DNA of 64,000 nucleotides, from positions 124,001 through 188,000 of the forward strand of contig DUBZ01000135.1 of NCBI GenBank assembly GCA_012960035.1, read 5' to 3'. Position numbers and translations under genes: made by a program. The notes under the pieces are model-generated. The model worked only from the letters and a program-made list of their open reading frames with translations, was not told where the DNA came from and searched no databases. The stretch is from Myxococcales bacterium (GTDB lineage Bacteria; Myxococcota_A; UBA9160; UBA4427). Positions 9,328 through 18,146 of this stretch are shown in pieces (the first letter of the stretch is position 1; each line of letters begins with the position of its first letter).

Positions 9328-10251
9328 TCAGGGGCTGTCTCCAGTTGTTTCGGTGCCGGCTTCTTCATCTTCGAGTTTTCCCATCGCAACCAGGGAATCG
9401 ACCAGATGGCAGTACAGGCGCGTGGGGTCGATTGCGGCGTGATACGTGCCCCCAGTCATTTGAGCGATCAGCCCCAGGGTGTAGCCACTCCAAGCGCCTG
9501 ACTTTTGGGTGACACCAAATGTATTGAACGCAATGTCGTTGCGTTCTGCTTCACGAGTCGCGCGCGCAACATCGGCTCCAATGCCACCGCGGAGAGGCTT
9601 GCCTAATTCGAGAAACAGCGGGCCCGGCGTATCCGACAGGTACATCACAATTTTTCGCCGCTTCTGGTTCTTCGCTTCAAGCAGGACTTGGTTTGCTCGG
9701 CGCGCGCCGGCGTAGAAGTTCGGCGACCCGTCGCTTCCTAAAGTCATGATCTGATCGAGTGCAGACTCAAGCGACGCGCGACTTCGGGACAAGCGCGCCC
9801 GTTCCTTGGCGTCCCTCGAACCGACCGCAAGTGATGACAAACCTCTCTGGGAAAAGAATGGGAAACCCGAAAATGTCAGTATCGAAAAGCGTATATCGAG
9901 GGCTGCCGTGTTTCGGATCAACTTTCGCGCCGCTTCGACCTCGACGCCCAACCAAGAATCTCCGCGGTCGGTAAACACGCTCGATCTAATTTCTCCGACC
10001 GTTCCGTCGCCGTCAATATCAAAACCAGACGGATGCTGACTCGAGAGTGAATTGTCGAACGCGAAGACAATGTCGCTGGGGCCCAGAGCGTTGAGGCTCT
10101 CGACCGAACAGTTGAGAGGGGCGGGGACTTCCTCTGCTCCCTCCGTGTCGGGAGAACTCGCACAGCCAAGCAGCACGCCCATCGCAACAAAGGCGACGCA
10201 AGTTAAGACAAGAGCCAGGGGCCGATGCTCGCGGACGTAGGGTGCCGACAT
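9328..10251 (-). CDS. Lipoprotein with von Willebrand factor A (VWA) domain
   Basis: This 307-residue protein starts at ATG 10251, chosen because AAAGGAG lies ten bases before it; an in-frame ATG further upstream lacks such a site. The N-terminus is a lipoprotein signal: a hydrophobic helix (ALVLTCVAFVAMGVL) ending in the lipobox LLGC, with the lipidated Cys followed by ASS. The mature part has a VWA-like fold. SDIVFAFDNSLSS occupies the position of the MIDAS DxSxS motif, followed by a DIDGDG calcium-loop-like insert and a strand with KIVMYLSDTPG. The MIDAS is altered (DNSLSS rather than DxSGSM), so metal-dependent ligand binding is plausible but not certain. It is divergently placed from the hybrid kinase. 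Confidence 0.8.
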   Translation of the reverse strand: MSAPYVREHRPLALVLTCVAFVAMGVLLGCASSPDTEGAEEVPAPLNCSVESLNALGPSDIVFAFDNSLSSQHPSGFDIDGDGTVGEIRSSVFTDRGDSWLGVEVEAARKLIRNTAALDIRFSILTFSGFPFFSQRGLSSLAVGSRDAKERARLSRSRASLESALDQIMTLGSDGSPNFYAGARRANQVLLEAKNQKRRKIVMYLSDTPGPLFLELGKPLRGGIGADVARATREAERNDIAFNTFGVTQKSGAWSGYTLGLIAQMTGGTYHAAIDPTRLYCHLVDSLVAMGKLEDEEAGTETTGDSP

Positions 10252-10490
10252 GTTGGCCCTGCTCCTTTGCCCGTGATCTATCAGAGAGCCCCGATGAGCC
10301 CGCGTGGGTGGCACGAGCGCTACCGAGAGTAGTCGCCCCGCATCGGTGCCGCGAGAACCAAAGCTACGTGAAATCAGTCTGCGACGTTGGCTGCGTCATA
10401 AACTCCGTTACTTTTAAAACTGCCGATCCGGAGAACCCGACTGCTGCATCGGCTATGATTTCTTGCGGGGGGGCGAGCTGGAGCAATTTG

Positions 10491-12500
10491 ATGGAAAACG
10501 CCCGAGACCGCGTAGTCGGCAATATGGCAGAATCCGTGATCGCGAAGATCCCGGCGCCCACGCCAGGACTGAACCTTCCGGTTCTGCCCGATCGCACTGA
10601 CCGACTGCTCACATTGCTGTCCAGCATGGACACGTATGTGACCGAAGCGGACAGCGTCCCCCGAACGATATTCGTAAGCTCCGGGGTTTCTGAAGTTACC
10701 GGGTACTCACCCGAAGAAGTGATCGCCGGTGATTGCGTCGTCATTCACGACGATGACCATCACCTACTCGCCAACGGTGCCATTGCGCTCGCGAAGCACG
10801 GCCGAGCCTTCAGCTGCATCATTCGGATGAAGCACAAGCGTGGCGATTGGCTTTGGCTTGAGATCAGCTCGCTGTCGTCTTACGAGACTCCGGAAGGCGG
10901 GTACCGATCGATGTCTCTTAACCGAGACGTGACTCGCTTGATGACCAGCCAGCGCGACCTCGCGCAGAGTGAAGAGCGTTACCGGGCCGTGTCGGAGATG
11001 ACCCGGGACTTGATCACCGAAAGCACGACCGACTCCCAGACGGTCTACGTCAGCCCCGGTGTTTCGGAAACGCTCGGTTGGTCCCGAGAAGAACTCGCAG
11101 CACACGAGCCGTATGAGAAGGTTCATCCCGACGATGTGGCGCGAGTTCGACGGACCACAGAGGAATGCCTGACGTCAGATCGGCCAACTCATTATGAGGC
11201 ATTTCGAATATTCGCCAAGAACGGCCAATGCCTGTGGTTCGAAACTTCGGCGATGGTCTATCAGCGAAGCGATGGCGAGACCCGCGTATTTTCGGTCTCA
11301 CACAACATCACCGAACAACGCCGAGAACAAGAGGAACGGCGCGAGCTCGAAGAACAGATGGTTCGCGCGCAAAAACTTGAAAGCCTCGGCGTCATGGCGG
11401 GCGGGATCGCACATGACTTCAACAACTTGCTCACACCGATCCTTGGCGAAGCAAGCTTGGTACTCGAAGATCTACCTCAAGACTCTCCGTTGCGGGAGCG
11501 ACTACTCAAGATTCGGCATGCAGCCGAGCGTGCGGCGGCGCTGACGAACCAGATGCTGTCCTATGCGGGCAAGGGCCCGGTACATCTAGAACGACTCGAC
11601 CTCAGTCAACTCGTCGGCGAGATGGGGCGACTTTGCGAGTCCGCAGTCTCAGGCAAGACCGTGCTCGACTTCGACCTTACGCCGTCAATGTCGCTGATCG
11701 AGGCAGACTCGGCGCAGATCAGTCAGGTTGTAATGAACTTGATCACCAACGCGAGTGAGTCGCTGCCGGACGGCGAAGGAAAGATCACTGTTCGCACGGG
11801 TGGAGTGGATCTATTGGAGCCTCCGAACAAGTCGGTCTTCGCCGAACGACTTGAGGCCGGCCCTCATGTCTATGTCGAGGTGTCGGATACCGGGTGCGGG
11901 ATGGACGCGAAAACGATCGCGAAGATCTTCGATCCATTCTTCACGACTAAGTTCACGGGCCGCGGACTTGGGCTCGCGGCGGTTGCTGGGATCGTGCGGG
12001 GGCATCAAGGTGCACTCGAAATTCGATCCGAGCCGGGTCAAGGCTCGGTCGTCAGGGTGTTGTTTCCCGCAGTGCAGGGAGCCGAACTGTCAAGCCGGCC
12101 GGCAAGTGTCGGTGGCAAAAACACTTGGACTGCCGACGCGACTGTGTTGGTGATCGACGACGACGAAGGTATGAGAGACCTGGCGACCGACATTTTGTCG
12201 CGCGCTGGCCTTCAAGTCATTGCAGCAGCGGACGGTCGAGAAGGCCTCAAGGTATTCCGCGCTCATGTAGATGAAATCAACCTCGTGCTGCTTGACCGCA
12301 CAATGCCCACCATAAGCGGCTTCGAGACCTTTCAAGAAATTCGCAAGATCCACCCCAGCACCCCAGTCATCCTTGTGAGCGGCTATTCAGAAGCGCGTGC
12401 TGCAACCGAACTCGCCGGCGCTGGACTCGCGGGCTTCTTACAGAAGCCATTCTTGCCCGAAACACTTCTAGATCTCGTGAAGGCGTCGATCGACGACTAA
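10491..12500 (+). CDS. PAS-PAS hybrid histidine kinase with C-terminal receiver domain
   Basis: The protein is 669 residues from ATG 10491 (MENARDRVVGN), which has GGAG seven bases upstream; the open frame extends further 5' without a site. Two PAS folds come first (roughly residues 40-140 and 160-275; both contain WLWLE/CLWFE-type PAC strands). A short coiled coil follows, then the H-box GGIAHDFNNLLTPILGEA with the phospho-accepting His near residue 307. The ATPase domain has N-box NLITNASESLPDG, DTGCGMD, and FFTTKFTGRGLGLAAV. The receiver domain begins VLVIDDDEGM, with the phospho-Asp in LLDRTMP (about residue 601) and a C-terminal Lys in FLQKPF. No membrane segment is seen, so it is cytoplasmic. 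The signal and output are unknown. Confidence 0.93.
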   Translation: MENARDRVVGNMAESVIAKIPAPTPGLNLPVLPDRTDRLLTLLSSMDTYVTEADSVPRTIFVSSGVSEVTGYSPEEVIAGDCVVIHDDDHHLLANGAIALAKHGRAFSCIIRMKHKRGDWLWLEISSLSSYETPEGGYRSMSLNRDVTRLMTSQRDLAQSEERYRAVSEMTRDLITESTTDSQTVYVSPGVSETLGWSREELAAHEPYEKVHPDDVARVRRTTEECLTSDRPTHYEAFRIFAKNGQCLWFETSAMVYQRSDGETRVFSVSHNITEQRREQEERRELEEQMVRAQKLESLGVMAGGIAHDFNNLLTPILGEASLVLEDLPQDSPLRERLLKIRHAAERAAALTNQMLSYAGKGPVHLERLDLSQLVGEMGRLCESAVSGKTVLDFDLTPSMSLIEADSAQISQVVMNLITNASESLPDGEGKITVRTGGVDLLEPPNKSVFAERLEAGPHVYVEVSDTGCGMDAKTIAKIFDPFFTTKFTGRGLGLAAVAGIVRGHQGALEIRSEPGQGSVVRVLFPAVQGAELSSRPASVGGKNTWTADATVLVIDDDEGMRDLATDILSRAGLQVIAAADGREGLKVFRAHVDEINLVLLDRTMPTISGFETFQEIRKIHPSTPVILVSGYSEARAATELAGAGLAGFLQKPFLPETLLDLVKASIDD

Positions 12501-12577
12501 GCGAGGCGCTTTCCCCATCCTTCATCCCGCTCCAGCCTCACCCCAGCGATGCCGATACACGGTGCAGGGGGAGTCAC

Positions 12578-14023
12578 TTGCGAGCCGCGGACCCGCGAAG
12601 CCTGGGATTGCTGCGCATCGCGATCGGCAGCGTGCTGATCGCCGACGTGCTGCGTCGGCTACCCGACTTCGCTCATTTTTATACGAATGCGGGAATGCTG
12701 CCGAACCACACAACACTGTGGCAGCCGCTGCGCCCGCATGCGATTTCCTTCTTCTTCACCCTGTCGACGCCCGCCGAAGCGCTGCTTGGGTTGCTCGCCT
12801 GCTTGGGCGTGTTCGTGTGCTTCACCCTCGGTTGGCGAACGCGACTTTTTCAGGTGCTCGCGCTGATCTGCCTCATTAGCCTGCACGGGCGTGTCACGAT
12901 GCTCGAAAACGGCGGGGACATCGCACTCAGCAACTTGCTGTTCTGGTCGACCTTCCTGCCACTCGGACGGCGCTTTTCCCTCGACGCAAAGATTGCCGCA
13001 GAGGCGAACCCAAACTTCGTGCACGACACGCGACCCATCACATCACTTGCCGTCCTCGCGATCATCCTTCAGTTCGGCGTCATCTATCTCTTCAACGCTT
13101 TCAACAAGTACGGCGTTGAATGGCTTGATGGATCAGCGGTCCACTACGCAATGCACCAGGACCGAATCGCAACCGTGCTCGCAGTCGCCGTCCGAGAAAA
13201 TCTCCCGCTCGCCGGCCTTCAAGCCATGACGTGGATGGCAATCTCGACCGAGTACATCCTCGCGGCCTTGATCTTGACGCCATTCTTAAGACGCTACGCG
13301 CACCGCGTCGTGTTGCTCACAGCGCCGGGCCTCCACCTTTCATTCGCGCTGTTCCTCAACCTCGGCCTGTTTTCGTATGCAATGTTGGCTTGGCTCCCCT
13401 TGCTGCTTACGAGTGAAGACTGGGACTGGATCGCTCGACGCCGTGGGCAAGAACCCGAGGTTGTGAATTCGGACTCAGACGAAAGGAGTTCGCCTGCCTG
13501 GACTGGACGGCTGCGCGAAGCCACCGTGGTTGCGTTTCTCATCGCATGCGGGTTCCAACTATTGAACGAAAATCCAATTACTCCAGAACGTTTTCGGCTC
13601 GAGAAACCCGCAATTGTACAAGCGATGATCGGCTACCCACGGTTGCGGCAAGGCTGGAGCATGTTCGCGCCTCGCTCGCCAATCAACGAAACGCTGCTCG
13701 TCGTCGATGCACGCACTGTCGACGGCAGGCACGTCGACCCCATCGCGTGGGCGTCGCGCGGAACCGACGAGGTGGTCCGCGACCACATCCCGAAGGCCCT
13801 CGGCTTCAGTCAGTTTTGGGTCAGCATCGTCGAACGCATGCCCGGCCACGCGCCCTATCATGGTGCGCTACGCGACTGGATCCTGCGTCATCACGAACGC
13901 ACCGGGAACGACAATGACGCAGTCGTGCGTTTTGAAGTCGTAAACCTGATCGCCGAAAGTCCGCATCTTGGCGAAGACGACGACTACCCCGTCAGCGAGC
14001 AGTTGGTCTTGTGGTATCCGTAA
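12578..14023 (+). CDS. HTTM-domain (vitamin K-dependent gamma-carboxylase-like) membrane protein
   Basis: 481 residues. The start is a TTG at 12578, four bases after GGGGGAG. The N-terminal 280 residues are a multi-pass domain with features of HTTM proteins: LGLLRIAIGSVLIADVL, FYTNAGMLP, an ENGGDIALSNLLFWSTFLPLGRRFSLD loop, and YLFNAFNKYGVEWLDGSAVHYAMHQD. The C-terminal soluble part contains YPRLRQGWSMFAPRSP, the usual Q-W-MFAP element. Bacterial HTTM proteins are related in sequence to gamma-glutamyl carboxylase, but most have no assigned substrate. I see no operon partner. Confidence 0.85.
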   Translation: MRAADPRSLGLLRIAIGSVLIADVLRRLPDFAHFYTNAGMLPNHTTLWQPLRPHAISFFFTLSTPAEALLGLLACLGVFVCFTLGWRTRLFQVLALICLISLHGRVTMLENGGDIALSNLLFWSTFLPLGRRFSLDAKIAAEANPNFVHDTRPITSLAVLAIILQFGVIYLFNAFNKYGVEWLDGSAVHYAMHQDRIATVLAVAVRENLPLAGLQAMTWMAISTEYILAALILTPFLRRYAHRVVLLTAPGLHLSFALFLNLGLFSYAMLAWLPLLLTSEDWDWIARRRGQEPEVVNSDSDERSSPAWTGRLREATVVAFLIACGFQLLNENPITPERFRLEKPAIVQAMIGYPRLRQGWSMFAPRSPINETLLVVDARTVDGRHVDPIAWASRGTDEVVRDHIPKALGFSQFWVSIVERMPGHAPYHGALRDWILRHHERTGNDNDAVVRFEVVNLIAESPHLGEDDDYPVSEQLVLWYP

Positions 14024-14135
14024 AGCGGACGCAACTCATCACCGACCCACAGAGCTTTGGTGTAGAAACCAGGTACCGCGGGGCGGCACCAAGGCGCGGC
14101 GTCGATCGAGTTGCCTCAAGACGCGGCGCGGATTG

Positions 14136-14417
14136 TTACTTCTGCAACCGCTTGAGCACGCGACGCTTCAGGCGAAGGCCCTCTTCGGCGAGGTCCTTGT
14201 CCGCAGTCTTGATCAAGAAGGCGTCGAGCCCACCCTTCTTCTGCACCGTGCGAAGGGCGCGCACTGAAACCTGAAGTGACACGTCGCATCCCAAAACGTC
14301 AGAAGGCAAGCTCACCTTCTGGATGTTGGGCATGAAGGTCCGCTTGGTCCGGCGCTTACTGTGCGAGACGTTGTGTCCAAACTGAACTTTCTTACCGGTA
14401 AGCGCGCACTGACCCAT
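14136..14417 (-). CDS. rpmB: 50S ribosomal protein L28
   Basis: A 93-residue protein starting MGQCALTGKKVQFGHNVSHSK, followed by TKRTFMPNIQKVSL and VSVRALRTVQKKGGLDAFL, all typical of L28. Only one Cys of the potential zinc ribbon remains, so this too is a zinc-free form. GAGGG precedes the ATG. It is transcribed away from the HTTM gene and lies downstream of, but well separated (about 320 bases) from, the PspA operon. Confidence 0.95.
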   Translation of the reverse strand: MGQCALTGKKVQFGHNVSHSKRRTKRTFMPNIQKVSLPSDVLGCDVSLQVSVRALRTVQKKGGLDAFLIKTADKDLAEEGLRLKRRVLKRLQK

Positions 14418-14738
14418 GACGATTTCCCTCGAAGTCCATCACGAAGTTGCGACCGTGACACGGTCTGCGTAAAAGGATGGATAAATTTTGACGACGTGTT
14501 GTTGTCACGGTGTTGTGACGGTGTTCTCGACGGTGTATCGGCGGCGATTGCGCCGGAGTCCCGTCGGTCTCTGTTCCGAACCCCCTGAAATCCAAAAAGA
14601 ATTTCCCAAAGGGCGCGAAAGCGAGGGCAATGGATAGCGATTGGCCGGGGCCCGGTCAAGCAGCGTTTGGCAGCCTGAGAGCGGGAAACTGGCGCCGGGG
14701 CCAAAATCCACCCGACGCCCTCGTTTCCTCCCCCACTG
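14418..14738. other. Intergenic region upstream of rpmB with palindrome and phased direct repeats
   Basis: No gene is seen. The region holds a perfect odd-centred palindrome, GACCGTG-A-CACGGTC (14451-14465), 34 bases before the rpmB start, and three copies of ACGGTGTT/A at 14507, 14518 and 14530, spaced 11 and 12 bases, about one helical turn. Both could be protein-binding sites for rpmB control or chance in GC-rich DNA. The end of the pspA transcript must also lie here, but no clear T-tailed hairpin is visible. Confidence 0.4.
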
Positions 14739-15473
14739 CTAGTGAGAAGCCAGCATTGGCTCGTTTTGAGCCGGAATAATGCGAGCGGCCATTTCGCGTT
14801 TGAGTTCCGCGAGTTCGCTCTTGGCCGCGTCTCGGCGGGCTTGGTCGCGGAAACCTCGGAGCCGCCCACGGGCCTCTGTGCCGCCGATTTCACGGTCGAG
14901 TTCACTCTCGGCGCCCATCCGCTCGATCTGTTCTCGCACGCCTTCAAGGGCATCCATTTCGGCCTCGACTGAGAGCCCTTCCATCGCGGCCTGCAGGCGG
15001 CGGCGGGCCTTGGCATTCGCGAGGGTGGCGATCATGCGGCCCTTCTCGCGCACCAGCGACCGGATTTCCTCGCGAAATCTGACGAGATTCGCCTTGGCTT
15101 CGTCAGCCTGCACCCGGACAGCGCCGAGCTCGATTTCGGCCCTTTCGAGATCTTCAAACAAGGACTGCTTGTGCGCGATCAAGGTCAGGCAGGCTTCCTC
15201 GTCGCCTCCCGAGAGCGAGCGCCGGGTTTCGTCATGCAGGCGGGCGATCTCGGCACGTCGCTCGGCGATTTCGGCGTCGAGCTTGCCGCGCATATATAGA
15301 ATCCCCGCCACGGCGTCTTTGAGTTCCCGGTACTGCTTCAGTCGTCCACGAATCGCTTGCTCATAGACGGCTTCGGGACTTTCGAGCTCGCGGTCGCGAA
15401 CCCATACCGAGAAGATGCCTCGCAAGAGGCTACGCATTCGTCCGAATACGCTTGCGGATTTGGTTCCACTCAT
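14739..15473 (-). CDS. pspA: PspA/IM30-family phage-shock protein
   Basis: The 244-residue protein is dominated by long coiled-coil helices, as in PspA and Vipp1 (ESCRT-III superfamily). Family features are an amphipathic N-terminus, SPEAVYEQAIRGRLKQYRELK, AGILYMRGKLDAEIAERRAEI, and a long charged coiled coil to about residue 165. PspA binds stressed inner membranes and, in E. coli, inhibits the sigma-54 activator PspF. Here the gene is the last of an operon. Its ATG overlaps the stop of the sigma-54 activator gene by four bases (ATGA), with AGGAG seven bases upstream, so the two are translationally coupled. No PspB or PspC homologue is visible. PspA may feed back on the adjacent activator, which is inference. 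Confidence 0.88.
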   Translation of the reverse strand: MSGTKSASVFGRMRSLLRGIFSVWVRDRELESPEAVYEQAIRGRLKQYRELKDAVAGILYMRGKLDAEIAERRAEIARLHDETRRSLSGGDEEACLTLIAHKQSLFEDLERAEIELGAVRVQADEAKANLVRFREEIRSLVREKGRMIATLANAKARRRLQAAMEGLSVEAEMDALEGVREQIERMGAESELDREIGGTEARGRLRGFRDQARRDAAKSELAELKREMAARIIPAQNEPMLASH

Positions 15474-16912
15474 TGGTTTTCTCCTTTGGCTTGTTGGCTC
15501 GCGGGCGCTGAACCAAGCGACTCGGACCGGAGTCCAAGTTCGCGGATCTTCTGTTGCAGGCTTTGTCGCACCATCCCGATGTCCCGAGCGGTTTGCGAAA
15601 CATTGCCGTCGTTCTTTCGCAGCGCGCTTACCAAGAACTCGCGCTCAAAGTTTTCGATCATCGACTTTTTGGCTTCCGCAAATGGGAGCTTGCCGTTGAG
15701 TTCTGAGGCGGGGCTCGGTGTAGCCGCGAGCGGTGTGGTCGCACGCGCACCAAGCTGCAAGTCGTCTTCTTCGATCTCGTCGCCGCTCGAAAGCACCGAC
15801 GCTTGTTCGAGCAAGTTGCCAAGCTCACGCACGTTGCCGGGCCAGTCGTGTTGGATCAGACGCGCCATTGCGCTCGGGGAAAGTTCTTTCTTTTCGCGAC
15901 CCAACCGTTCGGCGACGCGCTCGAGGAACCGCGCACAAAGAGAGGGAAGGTCTTCACGTCGTTCGCGCAGGGCGGGGAGTTCCACCTGCACGACCTTCAA
16001 GCGGTAATAGAGGTCTTCGCGAAAGCGTCCTTCCTTAACTTCTTCTTCTAAATTTCGATGCGTTGCCGCGACGACACGGACGTCGACTTCGACACCGTCG
16101 CTGCCGCCAACGCGTTCAAACTTTTGTTCTTGCAAGACACGCAAAACCTTGGCTTGAGTTTCGGGCGCCATGTCGCCAATTTCGTCCAGGAAAATCGTGC
16201 CGCCGTCTGCAAGTTCGAAGCGACCTTCACGCCGCTGATCTGCGCCCGTGAACGCGTTCTTTTCATGACCAAACAATTCGCTCTCAACGAGTTCCTGGTT
16301 GATCGCCGCGCAATTGACCGCGATGAATGGGCGGCTGCGACGACCGCTCGTGTTGTGAATCGCCTGGGCGACGAGTTCCTTTCCGGTGCCACTTTCGCCG
16401 CGAATCAAAACGGTGAGGTCCGTCTCCGCGACTTTTTGAATCGTCTCGTAGACCTTTCGCATCCCCGCGCTTGTCCCAATGATGTTTTCGAAACCGTACT
16501 CGCGCTGAACGCGTTCGAGCAGCAGCCGATGTTCCCGTTCGAGTCGGTATCGATCGATGGCCCGACGTACCACGACGCGGATCTCGTCGTTGTCAAAAGG
16601 CTTCGGGATGTAGTCTTCGGCGCCCGCCTTCATCGCCACTACGGCGATTTTTTCAGAACCATGTGCGGTGATCATGACGACGGCGGTTTCGTGGCGCAGT
16701 TCTTTGGCCCGCTCGAGCACGTCCATCCCGGTGGCACCGCGACCAAGCGCCAAGTCGGTCAACACGAGATCGAAACTTTGCTTTTCGAGTGCTTCGAGTG
16801 CCTTCTCACCGTCTTCGGCGAGCTCCACCTCATAGCCTTCACGCTTGAGCAGGCCGTTGAGTGCAACACGGATCGCGCTTTCATCTTCGACGACCAAGAT
16901 ACGGGGCTTCAC
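15470..16912 (-). CDS. NtrC-family sigma-54-dependent response regulator
   Basis: 480 residues with three domains. The receiver domain (1-120) has acidic residues E9/D10, phospho-acceptor D53 (LVLTDLA), T82 and K104. The AAA+ domain (142-388) has Walker A GESGTGKE (172-179), the sigma-54-contacting loop at 219-224, Walker B FLDEIGD and the arginine-containing FREDLYYRL. The Fis-type helix-turn-helix is near 437-460 (GNVSQTARDIGMVRQSLQQKI). The loop reads NAFTGA instead of GAFTGA. The start is a GTG at 16912 with AGGAG seven bases upstream, overlapping the upstream kinase stop by four bases. It should be phosphorylated by one or both neighbouring kinases and activate sigma-54 promoters, including probably the one ahead of this operon. 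Confidence 0.95.
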   Translation of the reverse strand: MKPRILVVEDESAIRVALNGLLKREGYEVELAEDGEKALEALEKQSFDLVLTDLALGRGATGMDVLERAKELRHETAVVMITAHGSEKIAVVAMKAGAEDYIPKPFDNDEIRVVVRRAIDRYRLEREHRLLLERVQREYGFENIIGTSAGMRKVYETIQKVAETDLTVLIRGESGTGKELVAQAIHNTSGRRSRPFIAVNCAAINQELVESELFGHEKNAFTGADQRREGRFELADGGTIFLDEIGDMAPETQAKVLRVLQEQKFERVGGSDGVEVDVRVVAATHRNLEEEVKEGRFREDLYYRLKVVQVELPALRERREDLPSLCARFLERVAERLGREKKELSPSAMARLIQHDWPGNVRELGNLLEQASVLSSGDEIEEDDLQLGARATTPLAATPSPASELNGKLPFAEAKKSMIENFEREFLVSALRKNDGNVSQTARDIGMVRQSLQQKIRELGLRSESLGSAPASQQAKGENQ

Positions 16913-18066
16913 AGACGATCTCCTTGGAAGCCCGACGGGCCTCCCTTCGGCAAACTCAAAATAAATTCGGCACCACTTCCAGGGGGCGCACTGACTTCGA
17001 TCTTCCCGCGGTGGGCGTCAACGAGCTTCTTCGTGATCGCCAGCCCAAGGCCGGTACCGTTGCGCTTGGCGGTATAGAAGGGCGTAAAAATCTGATCCTG
17101 GGTCTCTTGATCGATCCCTAGCCCGTTGTCCCGAACACGAACCCAGACCTCGTTTCCCGCGAGGTTCTCGCCCATCGAGACATGCACCACCGGCTCGGTG
17201 ACTCGCGCCTCGGCGAGGGCGTCGAGGGCGTTCCCAACCAAGTTGATCATGACTCGCCGAAGCTTTTCGGCGTCGCCGTGCATTTCGCCGTCGCAGTCAA
17301 ACTCGCGCTCGATCGCGATGCCTTCGCGTTCACTGCGTTCACGAAACGTTTCAAGAGCCGAGTCGAGCACGTCCCGCATCAGAAGCGGAGCGCGGTGAAG
17401 TTCTTCTTCGCGACCAAACCTGAGCAGGTGAGAAATTGAGCGCTCAACACGTTCGAGTTCGACCAACGCAACCTGGGCGTATTCTTCGTTGTCGATCGAG
17501 TTGGGGTCTTCGCGCATCTGTTGAAGCAGACTCTTCGCCGCCGTGATGGGATTGCGGATTTCGTGGGCAACCGACGCGGACAACACTTCGAGCGACTGCG
17601 CGTGGTCGTCCGCAAGCTCAACTCGCTCACGGCTCACGTTGGCGTGAACGTGGCGTTCGACTTGTTCTTCAACGAGGCGTTCTTTCAAGCGCGGCTCGAC
17701 CATCTGCGAAAAGAACCGTCGCCCGTGACGGAAGAACCAGTAAATGATCGCGGCGAAACCAAGCCACGGCACAAAGACAAGCAGCAGTAACACGATGATG
17801 GCCTGCTTCGCGGTCGAGATTAGGAGCTCTGCGCGGTCTTCTGCGTCCGTTCGCGCGTTTTGATATTCTTGTTCTTCAGGACTCAGAACTCGTGTGTGCG
17901 GTCGCACGACGTTTCCATGATCGTCGTCCGATCCGAAGAGTTCGTCTTCGTCGTCGCGGGAGGGGTTTCGACGACGGCGACGACGCTTGCCGCGGAGTTT
18001 CGACTGCAGCTTGGCCTTCGCCTCCGACCGCGCCTTGTCCCAGTTTGACTTCGGGTGATCCGACAT
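16909..18066 (-). CDS. Two-TM membrane histidine kinase (second of a tandem pair)
   Basis: The preferred start is ATG 18066 (MSDHPKSNWDKARSEAK), with GGAGGA seven bases upstream, giving 385 residues. An ATG at 18150 overlaps the upstream gene's stop by four bases but has a weak site. An Arg/Lys-rich then Asp/Glu-rich N-terminus precedes a hydrophobic hairpin (AIIVLLLLVFVPWLGFAAIIYWFF) resembling the 2TM domain found fused to LytTR or kinase domains. There is no periplasmic sensor loop. Next come the H-box SASVAHEIRNPITAAKSLLQQM, N-box NLVGNALDAL, DNGLGID and GTGLGLAITKKLVDAH. The upstream gene encodes a clear paralogue. Short membrane hairpin and lack of a sensor domain suggest it senses the membrane itself or a partner. 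Confidence 0.92.
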   Translation of the reverse strand: MSDHPKSNWDKARSEAKAKLQSKLRGKRRRRRRNPSRDDEDELFGSDDDHGNVVRPHTRVLSPEEQEYQNARTDAEDRAELLISTAKQAIIVLLLLVFVPWLGFAAIIYWFFRHGRRFFSQMVEPRLKERLVEEQVERHVHANVSRERVELADDHAQSLEVLSASVAHEIRNPITAAKSLLQQMREDPNSIDNEEYAQVALVELERVERSISHLLRFGREEELHRAPLLMRDVLDSALETFRERSEREGIAIEREFDCDGEMHGDAEKLRRVMINLVGNALDALAEARVTEPVVHVSMGENLAGNEVWVRVRDNGLGIDQETQDQIFTPFYTAKRNGTGLGLAITKKLVDAHRGKIEVSAPPGSGAEFILSLPKGGPSGFQGDRL

Positions 18067-18146
18067 GCGCGCGTCCTCCGGCTTTTGGGTCATCCCAGCC
18101 GTCTGAAGAGTGTCGAGAAGAAACTTGTTGTGTCGCAGCGGTGTGT

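Noticed and set aside
16058..17077. 339-codon plus-strand open frame
   Set aside because: Antisense to the NtrC-type regulator and kinase; shadow frame.
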